DNA of 64,000 nt, taken from positions 62,001 to 126,000 of the forward strand of contig NZ_LMPC01000002.1 in the NCBI RefSeq assembly GCF_001423745.1, in the 5' to 3' direction. Position numbers and translations under genes: made by a program. The notes below the pieces were generated by a model. It searched no databases. It saw only the letters and a program-made list of their open reading frames with translations, and had not been told where the DNA came from. This DNA comes from Arthrobacter sp. Leaf337 (GTDB taxonomy: Bacteria > Actinomycetota > Actinomycetes > Actinomycetales > Micrococcaceae). Below are positions 18,358-27,660 of this stretch, piece by piece. How positions within the stretch are numbered: position 1 is the stretch's first letter; each line of letters begins with the position of its first letter.

Positions 18358-19191
18358 ATGACTGAAGTGAGCACGGAAGCCGTCACCGCAGGGCTGCTCT
18401 CCGGGACAGGCATATCGCTCAGCAACCTGGGCAAGAGTTTCAAGATGGGCCGGAAGAGCGTGGTGGCACTGGAGGATGCCAACCTGATGACGTCCAAGGG
18501 GACGTTCCTCTCCCTGCTGGGACCCTCCGGCTGCGGCAAGTCCACCATCCTGAGGATTCTTGCCGGCCTGGAAACCCCCACCACCGGACAAGTGACGGTG
18601 GACGGCCACACGCCGGCCGAGCTGCGAACGCGGCATGAACTGGGGATCGCCTTCCAGGATCCGGCGCTGCTGCCCTGGCGGAGCGTGGTGTCCAACATCC
18701 GGCTGCCTTTCGAGGTGGCCGGCCTCCCCGTTGACCACGCGATGGTGGAGGATCTGGTGGAGCTGATCGGCCTGAAGGGCTTCGAGAAGGCAAAGCCGGC
18801 CCAGCTGTCCGGCGGCATGCGGCAGCGGGTGTCCATCGCCCGGGCCCTGGCGCTCAAGCCGTCGGTGCTGCTGCTGGATGAGCCCTTCGGCGCACTGGAC
18901 GACATGACCCGCCAGCGGCTGAACTTGGAGCTCCTCAGGATCTGGACGGAGAAGCCCGCCACGACCCTGATGGTCACCCACGGCATCGCCGAAGCCATGT
19001 TCCTCTCCGACGTGGTGGCTGTGATGAGCGCCCGGCCGGGACGGATCAAGGAAATCATCACCGTGGACCTGCCCCGCCCCCGGACTCCGGAGATGATGCG
19101 CACGCCGGAATTCCATGCCCTGTGTGACCGGGCGTCGGAGCTCCTGTTCGGCGACGCCGGCGCGCCCCTTGAGGAAGTGGAGTCACCGTGA
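18358..19191 (+). CDS. ABC transporter ATPase (nitrate/sulfonate/taurine type)
   Basis: A 277-aa cytoplasmic ATPase of the importer. Walker [11 protein letters not shown] loop [10 protein letters not shown], signature [10 protein letters not shown], Walker [13 protein letters not shown] and H-loop VTHGIAEA are all present. The LLPWR sequence after the Q loop is typical of the SsuB/TauB/NrtD group. Its stop overlaps the GTG of the first permease by 4 bases, so translation is coupled. Confidence 0.93.
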   Translation: MTEVSTEAVTAGLLSGTGISLSNLGKSFKMGRKSVVALEDANLMTSKGTFLSLLGPSGCGKSTILRILAGLETPTTGQVTVDGHTPAELRTRHELGIAFQDPALLPWRSVVSNIRLPFEVAGLPVDHAMVEDLVELIGLKGFEKAKPAQLSGGMRQRVSIARALALKPSVLLLDEPFGALDDMTRQRLNLELLRIWTEKPATTLMVTHGIAEAMFLSDVVAVMSARPGRIKEIITVDLPRPRTPEMMRTPEFHALCDRASELLFGDAGAPLEEVESP

Positions 19192-20045
19192 CGCGGCCTT
19201 TCCTGTTAAGTACGAGGGTGGTGAGTGCGACGGCGGCCCGGCCGCTGCCGCCATGGGCCGCGGCCGGGATCGGTATGGCAGCCACGGTCGCACTCTGGTG
19301 GCTGGCCGCCGCGACGGTTCTTTCCGGGGTGGGCGCCAGTGCGGACGGTTCCGGCGGTGCCGTGCCGACGCCGCCCGAAGTCCTGGGGCAACTGGCGAGC
19401 GACGGCGTCGGGTTTTACTGGCCCAACCTTGTAGTGACCATGTCGGAGGCTTCCGCAGGGTACCTGTGGGGGAACGCCGCTGCGCTGCTGCTGTCCGCGA
19501 GTGTCCTGGTGCTTCCGTCCTTGGAACGTCTGGTCACCCAGCTGGCGGTGATCAGCTATTGCCTGCCCATCGTGGCCATCGGGCCGCTGGCCTTCATCGT
19601 CATCGGTTCGCCCGCACACGGGGAGTCGTCCGGCACGGCCGTCCTCTTGGCGGGCATCTCGGTCTTTTTCACCACCGTGGTGGGCGCGCTGGCGGCGCTG
19701 AAGAGCGCGGACCGGGCCAGCCTGGACCTCGTGGCGGTCTACGGCGGGGGCCGGCTCAAGCAGTTGGTGAAGGTCCAGCTCATTTCCGCACTGCCGGGAA
19801 TCCTGAACGCGCTGAAGATCGCCGTCCCGGCCGCCGTCCTGGGAGCCGTGCTGGGCGAATACGTGGGCGGCGTGGACCGGGGGATCGGCCCGGCGCTGGT
19901 CAATGCGCAGCAGAACCTCGAGATCGCCAGGGCGTGGGGTGTTGCCCTGGTGGCGGGCCTTGTTGCCGGGGCCGGCTATGGAGTGTTCGCGCTGCTGGCA
20001 AGGTTCGTGACCCCGTGGTCCTCCGGGCGCCAGGCGGCATCATGA
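19188..20045 (+). CDS. ABC transporter permease (first of two)
   Basis: A 285-aa membrane protein with about six helices. The EAA-loop region reads [25 protein letters not shown], typical of BPD-transport permeases of the SsuC/TauC group. GTG start overlaps the ATPase stop; its own TGA overlaps the ATG of the second permease. Having two different permease genes suggests a heterodimeric channel, whereas most relatives use one gene. Confidence 0.9.
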   Translation: MTRPFLLSTRVVSATAARPLPPWAAAGIGMAATVALWWLAAATVLSGVGASADGSGGAVPTPPEVLGQLASDGVGFYWPNLVVTMSEASAGYLWGNAAALLLSASVLVLPSLERLVTQLAVISYCLPIVAIGPLAFIVIGSPAHGESSGTAVLLAGISVFFTTVVGALAALKSADRASLDLVAVYGGGRLKQLVKVQLISALPGILNALKIAVPAAVLGAVLGEYVGGVDRGIGPALVNAQQNLEIARAWGVALVAGLVAGAGYGVFALLARFVTPWSSGRQAAS

Positions 20046-20863
20046 GGCCGGCAACGGCGGCCGGCGTGGCCGCACTGAAAGGCGCGGGCCGCGCGGGTGT
20101 GGGCCTGCTGGTTTCCCTGGCCGTGGTGCTGCTGCTGTGGGTTGCTCTGCTCAAGGTCTTCAACATCTCGCCGTTTGTCGGCAAGGGCCCACTGGACGTG
20201 TTCAACTTCCTGTTCGCTGTCCCGGCCGCGGAAACCAACCGGCAGGCCGTCCTGCAGAACCTCGGCCAGACCATGGTGGACGCGTTCTTCGGGTTCACCG
20301 CGGGAATGGTGGGCGCCGTGGTGATTGCCGGTGTGTTCGTCCTGTTCCGCGGTGTGGAGAATGCCCTGATGCCGGTCGCCATGCTGCTGCGCTCCGTTCC
20401 GCTCGTGGCCCTGGCACCCATCATCATCCTGATCTTCGGCCGGCAGGAACCGGCGGTCGCGGCCATCGGCGGGATCGTGGTGTTGTTCCCCGCCGTGGTC
20501 ACGATTGTGTTCGGGCTGCGCTCGGCTTCCCCGGCCATGCTCGAAGTCATCGACGTCTATGGCGGATCACGCTGGACCGCCCTGCTGAAGGTTGCCCTGC
20601 CGTCGTCCCTGCCGGCATTCTTCACCGCGGTGAAGGTCTCCATTCCGGGGGCGATTACCGGCGCGCTGCTGGCAGAGTGGCTCGCCACAGGCAAGGGAAT
20701 CGGCTACGCCATCATCTCTGCCGTGTCCCGGGCCAGAAACAACGAGGTGTGGGCGTCGGTGGTGGTGATCACCCTGGTGTCGATCATCCTCTACACCGTG
20801 GTGGCGCTGCTTGAGGAAACCATGCTGCGGAGGTCCGGGAGGTTGCCGTCAGCGTCCGGGTAG
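20042..20863 (+). CDS. ABC transporter permease (second of two)
   Basis: A 273-aa permease. The start is the ATG at 20042 within the ATGA overlap; the longer open frame upstream is a shadow of the first permease. The EAA loop reads VIDVYGGSRWTALLKVALPSSLPAF, and about six membrane helices are visible. It pairs with the preceding permease in one importer. The operon ends here and converges on the MFS gene. Confidence 0.9.
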   Translation: MRPATAAGVAALKGAGRAGVGLLVSLAVVLLLWVALLKVFNISPFVGKGPLDVFNFLFAVPAAETNRQAVLQNLGQTMVDAFFGFTAGMVGAVVIAGVFVLFRGVENALMPVAMLLRSVPLVALAPIIILIFGRQEPAVAAIGGIVVLFPAVVTIVFGLRSASPAMLEVIDVYGGSRWTALLKVALPSSLPAFFTAVKVSIPGAITGALLAEWLATGKGIGYAIISAVSRARNNEVWASVVVITLVSIILYTVVALLEETMLRRSGRLPSASG

Positions 20864-20948
20864 CGGGATTCCCCGCCCCGCGGTCTTTTCCCCTTGGCGT
20901 TGCCGGGGGATGCGACCATGGGGCGGGGATTAGCTGCGCGGGGGATGC

Positions 20949-22316
20949 CTAGCGGGTTGCGGCAGGCTGGCGGGTTACGGTCGCGGCACCGTCAGCGGGC
21001 ACGACGGCGGGCGGTTCCGCCGCCGTCGTCCGTTCCTTGAGGAAGTACACCAGACCGGCGGCGAGGGTGGACGCGGCCGCCAGGGCGAACAGTCCCGGAA
21101 CCACGCTTCCGGTGTGTTCCTTGATGATGCCGAAGCCGAAGGGGGCCACGAAGCCGCCCAGGTTGCCGAGCGAGTTGATGATGGCGATGGCCGGTGCAAG
21201 GACCAGGGGGTGCAGGCCTGACTGGGGGATGGTCCAGAACAGGGGTGACGCGCTCTTGAATCCCATCGCGGCCACAGCCAGGAATACCAGCGCCAGTACC
21301 GGAGTGGCGACGGCTGCCGCGAACGTTCCCACGGCGGCCACGAGCAGGGCAACCACCAGCAGCGGGCGCTTGGATGTGGCCTTGTCCTGCCACTTGGCCG
21401 CGAAGTACATGGCGACGACGGCGCAGACCCAGGGAATGGCGGATAGGAAGCCTACGCTCAGGTCCGTTGTGCCGGGGATCTGTTTGACGATGCTGGGCAG
21501 CCAGAAGGTGTTGGCATAGATGGACAGTTGCACTGAGAAGTAGATGCCGCACAGCAGGAGGATCTGCGGGTTCAGCAGCATCTTCCAGCGGTTGATTTTG
21601 GTGTCCTTGCCCGTGGCAGGGTTGTGCTGGGCATCCTCGCTGGCGATGGCGCCGATGAGCGCAGCCTTTTCCTTGAGGGTCAGCCATTTGGCGTCCTCGA
21701 TCCTGGCGTCCAGGAGGAAGTACACGGTGATGCCAACGACGACGGAGAGCAGTCCTTCGAAACCAAAGAGCCACTGCCAGCCACGGAATCCGAGAGCACC
21801 CTGGAGGCTGAGCAGCATTCCTGCGATGGGTCCCGAAAGAGCGGCGGCAACCGAGGAACCGGCGATGAAAATGGCCGTGGCCTTGCCCCGCTGGCCGGCC
21901 GGTACCCAGCGGGCGAAATAGAAGATGACGGCGGGGAAGAACCCGGCCTCAGCCGCTCCCAGCAGGAAGCGCAGCACATAGAACATCATTTCGTTCTGCA
22001 CGAACGCCATCAGGAAGGAAACGATGCCCCAGCTGACCATGATCCTGGTGAGCCAGACCCTGGCGCCGAACTTCTCCATCATCACGTTGCTGGGCAGTTC
22101 AAAGATCGCGTAGGCGATGAAGAACAGGCCAGCCCCGAAACCGTAGGCGGCGGCGCCGATGCCGACATCCGCTTCCAGGTGCTCGTGGGCGTAGCCGATG
22201 TTCGAACGGTTCAGCTGGTTGCAGACGAGCATGACCAGCATGATGGGCAGGACGCGCCGGAAGAACTTCTGCGTGGCGGACGCCAGATCCGTGACAGCGA
22301 TGTCGACAGACTGCAT
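20949..22316 (-). CDS. MFS transporter, anion:cation symporter (ACS) family
   Basis: A 455-aa transporter with about twelve helices. The N-terminal half has the conserved NQLNRSNIGYAHEHL segment (DRxNI-like) and FFIAYAIFELPSN, followed by FGARVWLTRIMVSWG and GAAEAGFFPAVIFYFARWVP, features of the ACS group that imports tartrate, glucarate/galactarate, phthalate and related organic acids. This fits the sugar-acid genes further right. A copy of the shared 40-bp motif lies 107 bases upstream of the start, arguing for co-regulation. Confidence 0.9.
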   Translation of the reverse strand: MQSVDIAVTDLASATQKFFRRVLPIMLVMLVCNQLNRSNIGYAHEHLEADVGIGAAAYGFGAGLFFIAYAIFELPSNVMMEKFGARVWLTRIMVSWGIVSFLMAFVQNEMMFYVLRFLLGAAEAGFFPAVIFYFARWVPAGQRGKATAIFIAGSSVAAALSGPIAGMLLSLQGALGFRGWQWLFGFEGLLSVVVGITVYFLLDARIEDAKWLTLKEKAALIGAIASEDAQHNPATGKDTKINRWKMLLNPQILLLCGIYFSVQLSIYANTFWLPSIVKQIPGTTDLSVGFLSAIPWVCAVVAMYFAAKWQDKATSKRPLLVVALLVAAVGTFAAAVATPVLALVFLAVAAMGFKSASPLFWTIPQSGLHPLVLAPAIAIINSLGNLGGFVAPFGFGIIKEHTGSVVPGLFALAAASTLAAGLVYFLKERTTAAEPPAVVPADGAATVTRQPAATR

Positions 22317-22422
22317 GGGAAAAATCCTCTGTATCGGGGAATAAGCTTGCGCTGCGGCGGACCGGGAGGCCAGCCCTTTGTGGTCCTCGCCACAGCTTTC
22401 CCTAGACTTTATTCACCTGCGG

Positions 22423-22462
22423 CGATGCACGTCCAACACGCCTTTTGCATTGCGTGATACCT
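22423..22462 (+). promoter_or_regulatory. 40-bp LysR-type motif, copy 1 (upstream of MFS gene)
   Basis: Matches the shared pattern YGATGC-N2-GTCYAAS-N8-TGCAT-N4-TGATACC at every defined position. It is read on the plus strand, with the presumed target on the minus strand to its left. See the finding on the five copies. Confidence 0.6.
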
Positions 22463-22489
22463 ATGGCGCACTGCGGGGCGCCCCGGTGC

Positions 22490-22882
22490 TCACAAGCGCG
22501 GCCCGACCTCGGCTTTAACCGCCGTGACCGGGCAGCCGGCCTCAAGGATGACGCGCTGGGCAGTGCTGCCGAGGAACAGTTTCCCCACCGGGGAGCGGCG
22601 CCGGACTCCTATCACTATCAGTTCAATATCCTCCTCGTAGGAGGCGTCGATCATGACGTCCGCTGCGTCGCTGCCCTCATTAGGGCGGAGTGTAGCTTGG
22701 ACGCCCGCTGCTGCCGCGGCAGCAATGGCTTCGCGGATGTCCCCCTCCGCCTCGGCCGATGCGTCGCCCGCAACAGGGCCCATGATCTGCAGGGCGGTCT
22801 TTCGGAGTGCAGCCTCCCCGATGGCGGCACTCAGGGCGGCGCGGCCCTCCTGGCCGGCCACGTATCCCACTGCGACGCTCAT
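22490..22882 (-). CDS. Universal stress protein family protein
   Basis: A 130-aa single-domain UspA-like protein. It shows an opening beta strand VAVGYVAG, the helical EAALRK segment, and the nucleotide-binding type C-terminus IVIGVRRRSPVGKLFLGSTAQRVILEAGCPV (G-2x-G-9x-G-S type). It overlaps the upstream hydroxyacid dehydrogenase by 4 bases, so the two are translated together. A paralogue is coupled in the same way to tctA at 45175. Role probably nucleotide-responsive, otherwise unknown. Confidence 0.87.
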   Translation of the reverse strand: MSVAVGYVAGQEGRAALSAAIGEAALRKTALQIMGPVAGDASAEAEGDIREAIAAAAAAGVQATLRPNEGSDAADVMIDASYEEDIELIVIGVRRRSPVGKLFLGSTAQRVILEAGCPVTAVKAEVGPRL

Positions 22883-23829
22883 GCCTGCACCGCGGTGAGG
22901 ACCGAACCGGACTCAACGAACTGCCGCAGGTTCGCGAGCGTAAGTTCTGCCATTGCGGCCCTCGTTTCGTGGGTTCCGCTCCCCAGATGGGGCAGCAGGA
23001 CTACATTGTCCAGGGCGAGGAGGTCTTCCGGGACCTTTGGCTCCTCCGCAAAGACGTCCAGGCCGGCCCCGGCCAGCCGCCCGGCCAGCAGGGCAGCCAC
23101 AAGGGCGTCCTCATCCACCACGCTTCCCCGTGCGATGTTGATCAGGTAGCCCTCAGGCCCGATCGCGTCGATAACGGCGGCGTCCACGAGTTTGGCCGAG
23201 CCGGACCCGCCGGCCGCGGCGACAATCAGGACGTCACAACCGGCGGCGAGTTCGCGCGGTGAGGCCTTGTACCCGTAGCTGACCCCGTCCACCGGATTGC
23301 GGCTGTGGTAACTGATGCTGCAGTCGAAGCCTTCCAGGCGCCGGGCGATGACCCGTCCAATCCGGCCGAGCCCCAGGATGCCCACTCTCTTGCCGCTGGC
23401 CTTGGTGGCGAGCGGGAAGTTGCCCTTGCTGAGCCAGTCACCGCGGCGGACGAAGCGGTCCGCGGCGCTCACCCGGCGCAGGACGTCCAGGTACAGGGCG
23501 ATTGCGGTGTCCGCCACGCAGTCGTTGAGGACGTCGGGGGTGTTGCTGACCGTGATGCCGCGCCGGGCGGCCTGGGCAACGTCCGTGGTGTCATAGCCGA
23601 CACCGAAGTTGATGACCGCGCGCAGGCTGGGAAGTGCGCGCATCAGGTCCGGGCCGACGCCGAACTTGCCCGAGGTCACGGCGACCTCGAAGGATTCGCC
23701 GTGGAGATGCAGGAATTCTTCCCGCTCGGGGGTTGAGTCTGGGAGGCGCACGGCGTCGTACTCGCTCCGGATGGCTTCTTGGACGGCTGGCATGAGTGGC
23801 CCTACCTGCAGGACGGCGGTGTTCTTCAT
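22879..23829 (-). CDS. D-2-hydroxyacid dehydrogenase (glyoxylate/hydroxypyruvate reductase-like)
   Basis: A 316-aa NAD(P)-dependent oxidoreductase that interconverts 2-oxoacids and D-2-hydroxyacids. The Rossmann motif GLGRIG is at 153-158. Catalytic Arg234 (NIARGSVVDE), Glu263 (AEEPKVPE) and His281 (LLPHLGSGT) are all in place. The length is normal. In a sugar-acid region it may reduce tartronate semialdehyde, hydroxypyruvate or glyoxylate; that is inference. It is first in a two-gene operon with a USP gene, and a 40-bp motif copy lies 23 bases upstream. Confidence 0.9.
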   Translation of the reverse strand: MKNTAVLQVGPLMPAVQEAIRSEYDAVRLPDSTPEREEFLHLHGESFEVAVTSGKFGVGPDLMRALPSLRAVINFGVGYDTTDVAQAARRGITVSNTPDVLNDCVADTAIALYLDVLRRVSAADRFVRRGDWLSKGNFPLATKASGKRVGILGLGRIGRVIARRLEGFDCSISYHSRNPVDGVSYGYKASPRELAAGCDVLIVAAAGGSGSAKLVDAAVIDAIGPEGYLINIARGSVVDEDALVAALLAGRLAGAGLDVFAEEPKVPEDLLALDNVVLLPHLGSGTHETRAAMAELTLANLRQFVESGSVLTAVQA

Positions 23830-24138
23830 ATCTGCACCCTAGGTTTCGGATCCATACGCGTCCAACATGTAAATGGCATTGTTCGATGCCGGAAGTGAAT
23901 CGATTGTGGTACTCCGGCGGAACCGCGCGGATTTCCGGGATAAGTGGTGCCCGTCACAGGGCGTCGGTGGCTGGAACCGGCGCCGGCGCGCGCCACCGGC
24001 GGCCGGTAAAAACCTTGTGGAGCCTGTGGACCTCAACTAGCTTGAGTCCAGCGCGGCCCGAACTACCTGATCTTGTTGCCCGGTTCCACTGGTGCACGAG
24101 CACACCCCTGCCGCAAACACCCAATTCGGAGGAATCCA
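23830..24138. other. Divergent intergenic region between hydroxyacid dehydrogenase and Dpp operon
   Basis: About 310 bases without a gene. It contains the 40-bp motif copy at 23852-23891, a GC-rich palindromic stretch near 23970-24005, and the AGGA-type ribosome binding site of the substrate-binding gene (24128-24133). Promoters for both directions should be here. Confidence 0.6.
23852..23891 (+). promoter_or_regulatory. 40-bp LysR-type motif, copy 2 (hydroxyacid dehydrogenase / Dpp operon)
   Basis: Keeps GTCCAAC at positions 9-15 exactly, and has GGCAT for TGCAT and CGATGCC for TGATACC. It is most like copy 1, matching it at about 27 of 40 positions. It lies between divergent transcription units. 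Confidence 0.55.
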
Positions 24139-25698
24139 ATGACGTCTTCTTCAAAGTCCCCATTTCCCGCTGCCTTGCTTAAATGGCCGGCCCTGGCGTC
24201 CGTCGCGGTGCTCGGTCTGAGCGGCTGTTCGGTGGCCAATTCCGACGCCGGCGCCGCCTCCTCGAACACGGTGCGCGTGGTCCTCGGCCAGGAACCGCCC
24301 ACGCTGGAAGCCTGTGAGTCCAACCTGACCTCCACCGGTGTTGTGGTGCGCTCTAACGTCACCGAACCGCTGATTGAACGCAACCCGACCAGCGGCGAAC
24401 TCGAGCCCAAGCTCGCCACTGAATGGAAGGCCACTACGGATACTGAGTGGACCCTTAAGCTGCGCGAAGGCGTGACTTTCCAGGACGGCACGCCGTTCAA
24501 TGCCGAAGCCGCCGCCTTCACCATCGAAAGGGCAGTCAACTCCAAGCTCGGCTGCAACGTGGAAGGCTACGTCTTCGGCGACGCGGACCTCGCCGTGAAG
24601 GCCGTGGATGCCACCACCCTGACCGTCACCACTCCCGAACCTGATCCCATCCTGCCGCTGCGCCTTTCGTTCCTCGAGGTGGTGCCGACGTCCACAAGTA
24701 CCACGGCGAAGGTCCGTGAGCCGATCGGCACGGGTCCCTACAAGATCGAGAAGTGGGACGCCGGCCAGAAGATCACTTTGTCCAGCTGGGACGGGTATTG
24801 GGGGGACAAGCCCGCTTACGCCAAGGCGGAGTACCAGTGGCGTTCCGAGAGCTCAGTGCGCGCTGCCATGATCACCAGCGGCGAGGCAGATGTTGCCATG
24901 GGACTGAGCCCGGACGACAACATCGGCGACCTTGGCGTCGACTACCCCAACAACGAGACCGTGGCATTGCGGCTCGATGCCAATGAGGCGCCGCTCAACG
25001 ACCTCCGGGTCCGCCAGGCGGTCAACTACGCCCTCGACAAGGAGGGAATCGTCAACTCGCTCTACCAGGGCAAGCACCAGGTGGCTGCCCAGCTGGTTCC
25101 CGAAGGCATCGTGGGGCACAACGCGGCGCTGAAGGCCTGGCCGTTCGACCTGGACAAGGCGAAGTCCCTCGTTGCCGACGCCAAGGCCGACGGCGTTGAT
25201 ACGTCCGCGCAGATCTCGCTGGTAGTCCGGAGCGCGCAGTTCCCGAAGATCACTGAGCTCGCTCAGGTCCTCCAGGAGCAGCTGAGCCAGGCCGGCCTGA
25301 ACGTCAAGCTCAAGATGCTCGAAACCAGCCAGCACCTGACCTACCAGGTCCGTCCCTTCTCCGATGATGAAGGCGCGGTGGCCCTGATGACCCAGCACGG
25401 CAACCAGGCCGGCGATGCAGCCTTCACCGTGGACCAGTACATGCTGTCCACCGGAGCCCAGAGCTACTTCGGCACCCCCGAGTTCGACGCCATGATCAAG
25501 AAGGCGGATGCGGCCTCCGGCGACGAGCGGAAGAAGGACTTTGAGGACATCTTCGCGTACCAGAACGACAAAGTTGTCCAGTTTGCCCACATCTCGCACC
25601 AGACCGGCATCATCGGCAAGGCCAAGTCCGTGAAGTACACGCCCAATTCGTCCAGTGGCGACGAGTTGCGTGTTTCGGAAATGACGCCGGCAAACTAG
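24139..25698 (+). CDS. Dpp/Opp-type ABC transporter substrate-binding lipoprotein
   Basis: A 519-aa family 5 solute-binding protein. ATG 24139 is preceded by GGAGGA; the open frame upstream is non-coding. Signal peptide ends in lipobox LSGCS. The mature fold shows LATEWKATTDTEWTLKLREGVTFQDGTPFNAE (family 5 hallmark, read here in parts), PIGTGPYKIEKWD, LNDLRVRQAVNYALDKEGIV. These proteins bind peptides, but also sugars, nickel or opines; among sugar-acid genes a non-peptide ligand is plausible. First gene of a five-gene importer operon. Confidence 0.92.
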   Translation: MTSSSKSPFPAALLKWPALASVAVLGLSGCSVANSDAGAASSNTVRVVLGQEPPTLEACESNLTSTGVVVRSNVTEPLIERNPTSGELEPKLATEWKATTDTEWTLKLREGVTFQDGTPFNAEAAAFTIERAVNSKLGCNVEGYVFGDADLAVKAVDATTLTVTTPEPDPILPLRLSFLEVVPTSTSTTAKVREPIGTGPYKIEKWDAGQKITLSSWDGYWGDKPAYAKAEYQWRSESSVRAAMITSGEADVAMGLSPDDNIGDLGVDYPNNETVALRLDANEAPLNDLRVRQAVNYALDKEGIVNSLYQGKHQVAAQLVPEGIVGHNAALKAWPFDLDKAKSLVADAKADGVDTSAQISLVVRSAQFPKITELAQVLQEQLSQAGLNVKLKMLETSQHLTYQVRPFSDDEGAVALMTQHGNQAGDAAFTVDQYMLSTGAQSYFGTPEFDAMIKKADAASGDERKKDFEDIFAYQNDKVVQFAHISHQTGIIGKAKSVKYTPNSSSGDELRVSEMTPAN

Positions 25699-25723
25699 CC
25701 CGGACCCGGAGATAAGGACAGCC

Positions 25724-26653
25724 ATGCTGATCTACTTGAGAAAGCGGATTGTCTCCAGCGCTCTACCGCTGGTGGTGGTGATCGTTGGTGTGTTCGCGCT
25801 GGCCAGGATGACAGGAAACCCTGCCAGCCTGTACCTGCCGCTGAACGCCACCCAGCAGATGCGCGACGACTTCACCGCACGCAATGGACTGGACCAGCCG
25901 CTGCTGGTACAGATGGCCGACTACTTCGGCGGAGTGCTCCGGCTCGACTTCGGACAGTCACTCCGCACGGGGCAGGATGCCGCGGCCATGGCACTGCGCG
26001 CCTTCCCGGCCACCCTGCAGCTGGCCGCCACCACAATGGTGCTGGCTGTGCTGCTGGCGCTGGTGGTCGGGTGCTGGGCTGCGCTGAAGCCGAATGGCAT
26101 CGCGGACCGTATCTCAAGTTTCGTCTCCATGGCTGCAGCCTCGATACCGGACTTCTGGCTGGCAATCGTGGGCATCTGGGTCTTCGCCATCACCCTGGGC
26201 TGGCTCCCGACATCCGGTGTGTCGGGGGCCGGCGCCTGGGTATTGCCCATCGCCACGTTGCTCCTGCGGCCGTTCGGCGTGCTGGTCCAGATTGTCCGCG
26301 GCTCCATGGTCTCCGCCCTCTCGGAGCCCTACATCAAACTGGCCCGCAGCCGCGGAGCAGGCGAACTCCGTGTGGTCACGCACCATGCGCTGCGCAACGC
26401 GGCCGCCCCCGCGCTGACGGTGGCCGGCGACCTGACCGTGGGCCTCGTGAACGGCGCCGTGGTGGTGGAGACCATCTTCGGCTGGCCGGGCATCGGAAAG
26501 CTCATGATCGATTCGATCCTGCAACGGGACTTCGCCGTCCTGCAGGCAGCCGTCCTGCTCACCGCCGTCGCGATTTTTGCCCTGAACATCCTTATCGACA
26601 TGGGCTACGCGCTGCTGGACGCGCGCGTCCGGCCCGTCACGGTTAAGGCCTAG
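25724..26653 (+). CDS. Dpp/Opp-type ABC transporter permease (DppB-like)
   Basis: A 309-aa permease with six predicted helices. N-terminus LIYLRKRIVSSALPLVVVIVGVFALARMTGNPA is typical of the DppB/OppB group, and the EAA loop reads IKLARSRGAGELRVVTHHALRNAAAP. GWPGIGKL precedes the last helices. It follows the binding-protein gene by 25 bases and precedes the DppC-like gene by 8. Confidence 0.93.
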   Translation: MLIYLRKRIVSSALPLVVVIVGVFALARMTGNPASLYLPLNATQQMRDDFTARNGLDQPLLVQMADYFGGVLRLDFGQSLRTGQDAAAMALRAFPATLQLAATTMVLAVLLALVVGCWAALKPNGIADRISSFVSMAAASIPDFWLAIVGIWVFAITLGWLPTSGVSGAGAWVLPIATLLLRPFGVLVQIVRGSMVSALSEPYIKLARSRGAGELRVVTHHALRNAAAPALTVAGDLTVGLVNGAVVVETIFGWPGIGKLMIDSILQRDFAVLQAAVLLTAVAIFALNILIDMGYALLDARVRPVTVKA

Positions 26654-26661
26654 GAGTAGCC

Positions 26662-27660
26662 ATGAAGAGTTCACTGACTGAGGGCGCGGCGCCGGAGAAG
26701 CTGCCGGCGGCCCGCGAACACCAGAACGAAAAGAAGGACGAAAAGCAGGTGGGACAGCTGAGTCTTTTCCGCCTCCTGCTCAAGGACCGCTTTGCCACCG
26801 TCTCTGCGCTGATCCTGATCATTATCGGCCTGACCGCCCTGGTCGGCCCTGCGCTGATGGGCGATCTGGCCACCAAACAGAACCTGCTGTTCGCCAACAA
26901 GGCACCATTCACGCTGGCGCACGGCTGGGAATACTTCCTGGGCAGCGACTCGCTGGGCCGCAGCATGCTGGCCCGGCTGGTCGTGGCGAGCCGGACCACT
27001 CTGTCCGTCGCCTTGCCCGCGGTGGCCGTGGCCCTGGTCGTTGGCTCCCTGTGGGGCGTCTGGGCCGGCTACCACCGCGGCTGGCGGGAGAACGTGTCCA
27101 TGCGCATCGCCGACGTGATCATGAGCTTCCCGTCCCTGCTGCTCGCCGTCGTCGTGCTTTACGTTTTTAGCCCCAGTGCGGCGAACATCGTGCTGATCCT
27201 GGCACTCACCCGCATCCCGATCTACCTGCGCACCGCGCGCGCCGAATCGGCGGAACTCCAGAGCCGGACATTTGTCGACGCCGCCCGGACCTTTGGTGCC
27301 AAACCCAATGCGATCATCCTCCGGCACGTCATCCCCGTGGTGCTGCCGACGCTCCTGACGCTGGCCACCCTCGAGTTCTGCTACGTCATGCTCGCCGAGT
27401 CCTCACTGAGCTTCCTGGGCATCGGCATCCAGCCGCCGGACGTCAGCTGGGGCCTGATGGTCTCCCAGGGCCGGCAGTACCTGCAGACCGCCTGGTGGCT
27501 CTCGATCTTCCCCGGCGTTGCCATCGTGGTCACCACCATCGCCGCCAACGTCCTCGCCGCCTGGCTGCGGATCGCCACCGATCCGGCCCAGCGCTGGCGC
27601 CTGGCACTTCCCCGCAAGCGGCTGATCGCCCGTATCCCAGCCAAGGAGGCACAGCCGTGA
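26662..27660 (+). CDS. Dpp/Opp-type ABC transporter permease (DppC-like)
   Basis: A 332-aa permease. A charged cytoplasmic N-terminus leads into LLKDRFATVSALILIIIGLTALVGP. The DppC features GSDSLGRSMLARLVVASRTTLSVAL and the EAA loop VDAARTFGAKPNAIILRHVIPVVLPTLL are clear. LGIGIQPPDVSWGLM is the usual OppC signature. Its stop overlaps the GTG of the next ATPase gene (GTGA), so translation is coupled. Confidence 0.93.
   Translation: MKSSLTEGAAPEKLPAAREHQNEKKDEKQVGQLSLFRLLLKDRFATVSALILIIIGLTALVGPALMGDLATKQNLLFANKAPFTLAHGWEYFLGSDSLGRSMLARLVVASRTTLSVALPAVAVALVVGSLWGVWAGYHRGWRENVSMRIADVIMSFPSLLLAVVVLYVFSPSAANIVLILALTRIPIYLRTARAESAELQSRTFVDAARTFGAKPNAIILRHVIPVVLPTLLTLATLEFCYVMLAESSLSFLGIGIQPPDVSWGLMVSQGRQYLQTAWWLSIFPGVAIVVTTIAANVLAAWLRIATDPAQRWRLALPRKRLIARIPAKEAQP

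Noticed and set aside
20871..20928. Terminator formed by CCCCGCCCC and GGGGCGGGG between the ABC operon and MFS gene
   Set aside because: The arms are separated by 40 bases with no T run; too loose to call.
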